Shown: one piece after another, positions 60,825-64,000 of the stretch
Numbering within the stretch: position 1 is the first letter of the stretch
Layout: each line of letters opens with the position of its first letter
Source of the DNA: Sporomusaceae bacterium FL31
GTDB lineage: Bacteria > Bacillota > Negativicutes > DSM-1736 > Dendrosporobacteraceae
NCBI GenBank assembly: GCA_003990955.1
Contig: BIFV01000008.1
Location: 489,066 to 553,065, forward strand
Length of the DNA: 64,000 bases
Direction of reading: 5' to 3'
Translations under genes and position numbers: made by a program
The notes under the pieces: generated by a model
The model's database searches: none
Seen by the model: the letters and a program-made list of their open reading frames with translations, nothing else
Told to the model about the DNA's origin: nothing

Positions 60825-61610
60825 TTAAATCTCAGGCAATCCTTCTGGTGCATATAAGTATGGATTAGCGGGAGTTGCCAGCCGTTGTACACTGGTTACT
60901 TTTAAATAGAGGTTTTCTTGGTCTGCCGCAATTTTGCCGCGAAGCTTAATCCAGGTATCATCAGGATACGCAGCCTGGTCTAATACCGCAAAGCCCAGCA
61001 CTTGAGCGTCAGCTGCACAGCAAACAATGGCATAACGGGCAATGAGGTATTTATCGTGATCCATTAACGGATGATGAACAAGAAAGCCTTCTAGTTCAAT
61101 TTCTTTGCCGATATAATCTTGCGGATGACGCTGAATCTTAGCAAACTTGACAATAAAATTACTATCGGTGAGCTGTAGGACTTCTTCGTTTGATTCCGGC
61201 TTATTGTCAGCCGGCAGCTGCTTCGCAACACTACGATTAAATTTGTCAGGCTGACCGGCAGGCCCTTGCAGGGCAGTCATGGGATTGCTGCCACCAAAAG
61301 TCCACATTCCTTTTTGACTAATCATGGTACTGCCTAAAGACTGAGGCGAGAAAATCAGCGGACTCAATGCGGTCAGTAACACAATCACGGGTGCACCAGC
61401 AAAACGCCCCGGGTAAACCCGATTGCTCAGAACCCTGGAGCCAAAATCAATGAGCGACAAGACAAACAAAATAATAATAAACACCAAGGCCATTTTGGTT
61501 AACGGAACAAATCGCGGATTAAGATACAAATTGATCAGGTCGGTCTGAATTAACTGCTGCAAGGTATAGGCTAACAGGAATAGCGCTGCTGCCCTAATGA
61601 GCGAGATCAT
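60825..61610 (-). CDS. YcgQ/TIGR03943-type permease partner
   Basis: About 261 residues from the ATG at 61610 (GGGGGGTGATGAG ahead), overlapping the upstream gene's stop by 4 bases. Two to three N-terminal membrane helices (about 5-100) precede a soluble OB-like domain with the motifs DFIVKFAKIQRHPQDYIGK-like strand and RYAIVCCAADAQ. The family always pairs with a YcgR/DUF318 permease, as here. Its transported ion or function is not settled. Confidence 0.85.
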   Translation of the reverse strand: MISLIRAAALFLLAYTLQQLIQTDLINLYLNPRFVPLTKMALVFIIILFVLSLIDFGSRVLSNRVYPGRFAGAPVIVLLTALSPLIFSPQSLGSTMISQKGMWTFGGSNPMTALQGPAGQPDKFNRSVAKQLPADNKPESNEEVLQLTDSNFIVKFAKIQRHPQDYIGKEIELEGFLVHHPLMDHDKYLIARYAIVCCAADAQVLGFAVLDQAAYPDDTWIKLRGKIAADQENLYLKVTSVQRLATPANPYLYAPEGLPEI

Positions 61611-62665
61611 CTCATCACCCCCCAATAGTTAATAAGAACCCCATAACCAAACGCAAGCAGTGAAACAAGCACCAGCAAGTAGAGAACAAACGAACTCTTA
61701 AATACCGCTCGCAGCATAAGAAAGTTTTTCAGATCAATCATTGGGCCGTACACTAAAAAGGCAACAATTGCCCCATTTGTAAAGGTATTCGCAAAAGTAT
61801 TGGCCACAAAAGCATCTGCACCGGAGCAAATTGATAAAAAGAAGGCAGCCACCATCATGATCCCTACCGATCCTTCGGTGTGAGTACCCACCATGTTCAG
61901 CCATTCCCGCGGAAAATAGACTTGCGTAATTGCTGCCAGCAAGGCACCAATCGCAAGGTAACGCATAATGCTGAAAAACTCATCCTGGCCATGGTTTATT
62001 GCCTGCATAAAACGCCCCCTGTTCCCGGAGCCAGCAGCACGATGGCTGTGATGACCATGCCCATGATCACAGCCACAGCTGCAAGCATGACTAGTATGCC
62101 CAGTCCTGGATAAGATGGTTTTGCCTTGCCAAATTCCCAGCGTTATCAAGCCAATAATAACTGCAATCACATAAGCGCCCCCCAGCCGAAGCACAACCAT
62201 GTCGGGCTGACTAAAAAAGGCATAATTGGTGGCTGCACCAACAATCGGATTGACAATCGGAACTGTTAATAACATGACAACCCCAAGATGGGTAGGAACA
62301 CCCTTCTCGATCAGTTTCTTGACAATAGGTACCAGCCCGCATTCACAAAAAGGGAAAAATACGCCCAGCAAACCGGTAATGAGAATCCCCGGCAGCCAGC
62401 TCTTGGGTAATATCTTCCGGACAAATTCCGGAGTAACCAATGCCTCCAAAATAACCGCCCCTAAAACCCCGATTAACACAAACGGCAGCGCCTCAACAAT
62501 AATGCTAAAAAATATGACATGAACAGTACTGAATTTATCCAATAGCCAGCCTGCTAGTTCCTGACTAAGCTTGCTCTGAGGCTGCAGCAGCAGCAACAGG
62601 GCAACCAAGCAGGCGCTGCCCAGCATCCATAATGACCAAACATTGCTTTTCTTAAGCGATTGCAT
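61607..62665 (-). CDS. YcgR/DUF318 permease with a His/Cys-rich loop
   Basis: A 352-residue membrane protein with eight to nine helices in two halves. Conserved motifs are FFPFCECGLVPIVKKL and LSICSGADAFVANTF. Between the halves a cytoplasmic-type loop (about 187-210) reads HTSHACSCGCDHGHGHHSHR, strongly metal-binding in look. AAGGAGG precedes the ATG. A 6-bp palindrome ATGCAGTATGTCTGCAT lies upstream (62714-62730). With a ZnuA-like protein just upstream, a role in Zn or Mn handling is plausible. Confidence 0.82.
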   Translation of the reverse strand: MQSLKKSNVWSLWMLGSACLVALLLLLQPQSKLSQELAGWLLDKFSTVHVIFFSIIVEALPFVLIGVLGAVILEALVTPEFVRKILPKSWLPGILITGLLGVFFPFCECGLVPIVKKLIEKGVPTHLGVVMLLTVPIVNPIVGAATNYAFFSQPDMVVLRLGGAYVIAVIIGLITLGIWQGKTILSRTGHTSHACSCGCDHGHGHHSHRAAGSGNRGRFMQAINHGQDEFFSIMRYLAIGALLAAITQVYFPREWLNMVGTHTEGSVGIMMVAAFFLSICSGADAFVANTFANTFTNGAIVAFLVYGPMIDLKNFLMLRAVFKSSFVLYLLVLVSLLAFGYGVLINYWGVMR

Positions 62666-62795
62666 AATCTGCCTCCTTACATAACAAACTGAACGTTTGC
62701 TTTGTAAGTATATATGCAGTATGTCTGCATTTCATGCTTTGTTTCTAATCGATTGGTTTTACTCGCTTTTAAAGCTCTAAAATAGTACAAATGAT

Positions 62796-62819
62796 AAAAG
62801 ACCGCATTCGCGGTCTTTT
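62796..62819 (-). terminator. Terminator after the ZnuA-like gene
   Basis: AAAAGACCGC (62796-62805) pairs with GCGGTCTTTT (62810-62819) with a 4-base loop, with T on the minus strand. It separates the ZnuA-like gene from the YcgR/YcgQ pair. Confidence 0.88.
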
Positions 62820-62839
62820 ACATAATTAAATAGCCTCGG

Positions 62840-63763
62840 CTAATCAATGACGCCTAAAGCATATTTTAAGTTAACTAGGTTCATTCTCATTTCACTGATG
62901 TAGTTATGCCCCTGGGCTACTTCCTCATCAGTTAAGCCCTCAAGCGGATTGAGCAGCAGCGTTTGTGCACCCGCTTCACTGGCAATAATTTCTGACAGTT
63001 TTGGACTCACGAGTGTCTCAAAAAAGATATATTTTATCCCATTACTCCGGACGTACTGAATGATTTGCGCCATTCTGTCAGGTGTTGGTTCTGCTTCCGG
63101 ACTCAGCCCCATAATGGCAATTTGAGTTAAGCCGTAACGCTTGGCCAGATAACCAAACGCAGCATGAGATGTAACAATTTCGTTACGGCTTCTGCTATTC
63201 AAAGCGTTTAAATATTCCTGATGCAAAGCTGCCAGCTCATTGTTGTAACTCGCAGCGTTCGCATAATAATAACCCGAGTTATCTGCATCAATTTCCACCA
63301 GCGCAGCGGCAATAGCCGTAACGATAGCCTGCGCATTGACCGGGTCAAGCCAGATGTGAGGATCGATTTCCCCGCTAAGAGCCGGACCGCCCTCTTCATC
63401 AAATTCAGCAGCCATCGTACTGACAAAATTACTGGCATTGATGACTTTCTTGCCTGCTAAAGTGCTGCCAGCAATGCGGTCTACCCAATGCTCCATACCG
63501 GCACCATTATAAATAAATAACTTTGCATTCTGGATTGTCACCATATCGGCTGGTGAAGGTTCCCAGTCATGTGGTTCAACTCCAGCCGGAGTCAATAGAA
63601 CAACCTCGGCTTTGTCGCCTACTACCTGTTTGGTAAATTCATATAATGGATAGATCGTTGTAACAATTTTCGGCTTTGAATCCCAAAACCATGCTGAACA
63701 TAAGCCAGAGCTAATAGTAACCAGCAACATGCTCAGGCAAAGAATAACACTCATCCTTTTCAC
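62840..63763 (-). CDS. znuA: Metal-binding protein of a Zn/Mn ABC transporter (ZnuA-like)
   Basis: A cluster A-I substrate-binding protein, 307 residues from the GTG at 63763 (AAGGGGGAT ahead; the ATG at 63787 is an alternative). The signal-peptide region SVILCLSMLLVTISSGLCSA is followed by the mature protein. Metal-ligand His motifs are EPHDWEPSP, DPHIWLDP and TSHAAFGYLAKRYG, with a Glu in FFETLVSP. There is no long His-rich loop; an acidic segment takes its place. It is distinct from MntA only by inference. Confidence 0.88.
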   Translation of the reverse strand: MKRMSVILCLSMLLVTISSGLCSAWFWDSKPKIVTTIYPLYEFTKQVVGDKAEVVLLTPAGVEPHDWEPSPADMVTIQNAKLFIYNGAGMEHWVDRIAGSTLAGKKVINASNFVSTMAAEFDEEGGPALSGEIDPHIWLDPVNAQAIVTAIAAALVEIDADNSGYYYANAASYNNELAALHQEYLNALNSRSRNEIVTSHAAFGYLAKRYGLTQIAIMGLSPEAEPTPDRMAQIIQYVRSNGIKYIFFETLVSPKLSEIIASEAGAQTLLLNPLEGLTDEEVAQGHNYISEMRMNLVNLKYALGVID

Positions 63764-63779
63764 TTGTGCTCGATCCCCC

Positions 63780-63817
63780 TTAATCATAATATTCCTATTT
63801 AGTATTCTTATGATTAA
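63780..63817. promoter_or_regulatory. Inverted-repeat operator at the znuA start
   Basis: TTAATCATAA (63780-63789) and TTATGATTAA (63808-63817) form a perfect 10-bp inverted repeat with 18 bases between, directly downstream of the -10. It is likely a repressor operator of Zur/Fur type, but the spacing and sequence do not match the B. subtilis Zur box. Confidence 0.55.
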
Positions 63818-63818
63818 T

Positions 63819-63846
63819 ATTATAGCTGTTAATTTTTTCCTGTCAA
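63819..63846 (-). promoter_or_regulatory. znuA sigma-A promoter
   Basis: Minus strand TTGACA (63841-63846), 16 bases, TATAAT (63819-63824): consensus at both boxes. The start would fall inside the inverted repeat. Confidence 0.85.
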
Positions 63847-63868
63847 GCACAAATAATTCGAGCGAGTT

Positions 63869-64000
63869 TTAAGATTTATGAACAATTTCTTTGCCGGGAC
63901 TTAGCGCGCTGATTTGTTTCCAAGCAAATGCGGCAATAAAAATAGTGACTGCCGTAATGACAATGGTTCCGCCAGTAGCGAGGTTAGCCGCGAAAGATAC
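63869..64000 (-). CDS. znuB: Metal ABC transporter permease, ZnuB-like (3' end only)
   Basis: The last 43 residues of a membrane permease lie in the window: SFAANLATGGTIVITAVTIF then KQISALSPGKEIVHKS. The glycine-containing final helix and polar tail match ZnuB/MntB-type permeases. The start lies beyond the right edge, where the ATPase gene would be expected. It is the next gene upstream of znuA. Confidence 0.75.
   Translation of the reverse strand, partial: VSFAANLATGGTIVITAVTIFIAAFAWKQISALSPGKEIVHKS

Overview
The window looks like a chromosomal segment of a spore-forming, anaerobic Firmicute, most likely a Negativicute of the Sporomusa/Pelosinus type. The sporulation evidence is a YabG-type spore protease, two DUF3794 (SPOCS) proteins, a Spo0E-like phosphatase, and an abrB-type regulator whose promoter carries two tandem Spo0A-box-like sites. 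The BadF/HgdC-type activase system fits an anaerobe. Gene order strongly resembles the Bacillus/Clostridia core: ywlG-glyA-upp, rpiB-ywlE, sua5-prmC-prfA, glmU-prs, and the yaaO-tmk-yaaR-holB-ricT-rsmI / abrB / metG-tatD-yabE-rnmV-ksgA-yabG block. The taxonomic call is inference from content, not from a marker-gene comparison. Nearly all genes lie on the minus strand.

Layout. (1) 1-7.1 kb: kdpFABC and most of kdpD, a high-affinity K+ P-type ATPase with its sensor kinase; a 28-residue kdpF with a TTG start lies just ahead of kdpA. (2) 7.2-17.1 kb: a sirtuin behind an unusual hairpin-rich leader, then the housekeeping run upp, glyA, ywlG, rpiB, ywlE, mntP, sua5, prmC, prfA, a DUF1385 protein and rpmE. 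(3) 17.1-22.3 kb: a radical SAM protein, a soluble chemotaxis-type receptor, a DUF1848 protein, a membrane-anchored ClpP/SppA-class protease and an exported polysaccharide deacetylase. (4) 22.4-29.4 kb: pth, a second deacetylase, a GNAT acetyltransferase, prs, glmU, threonine dehydratase and purR. (5) 29.6-32.7 kb: a three-gene split version of the HgdC/HgdB-type activase module.

(6) 32.9-39.4 kb: an NTP transferase, a GntR regulator, ispE, cheW, cyanophycin synthetase and cyanophycinase. The cell can therefore probably make and mobilise an Asp/Arg storage polymer. (7) 39.6-46.2 kb is the accessory part: an L,D-transpeptidase convergently overlapping a HipA-like kinase gene, two DUF3794 spore proteins (one with a remarkable His/Asp/Cys-rich insertion), a divergent 16-cysteine small protein behind a sigma-K-like promoter, a Spo0E-like protein, and several very small or unrecognised genes. 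(8) 46.3-60.6 kb: yabG, a glycosyltransferase, then ksgA, rnmV, yabE, tatD, metG, abrB, rsmI, a tRNA/rRNA-type methyltransferase, ricT, holB, yaaR, tmk and a YaaO-type decarboxylase. (9) 60.8-64 kb: a YcgQ/YcgR-type membrane pair with a His/Cys-rich loop and a ZnuA-type metal-binding protein with a clear promoter/operator, followed by the end of a ZnuB-type permease.

The accessory spore-coat cluster at 41-45.7 kb and the leader RNA ahead of the sirtuin gene are the least explained parts. I saw no tRNA, rRNA, CRISPR array, prophage or insertion-sequence transposase. Several interspersed intergenic repeats of one family (AACCRCAGAG-type ends) are present.
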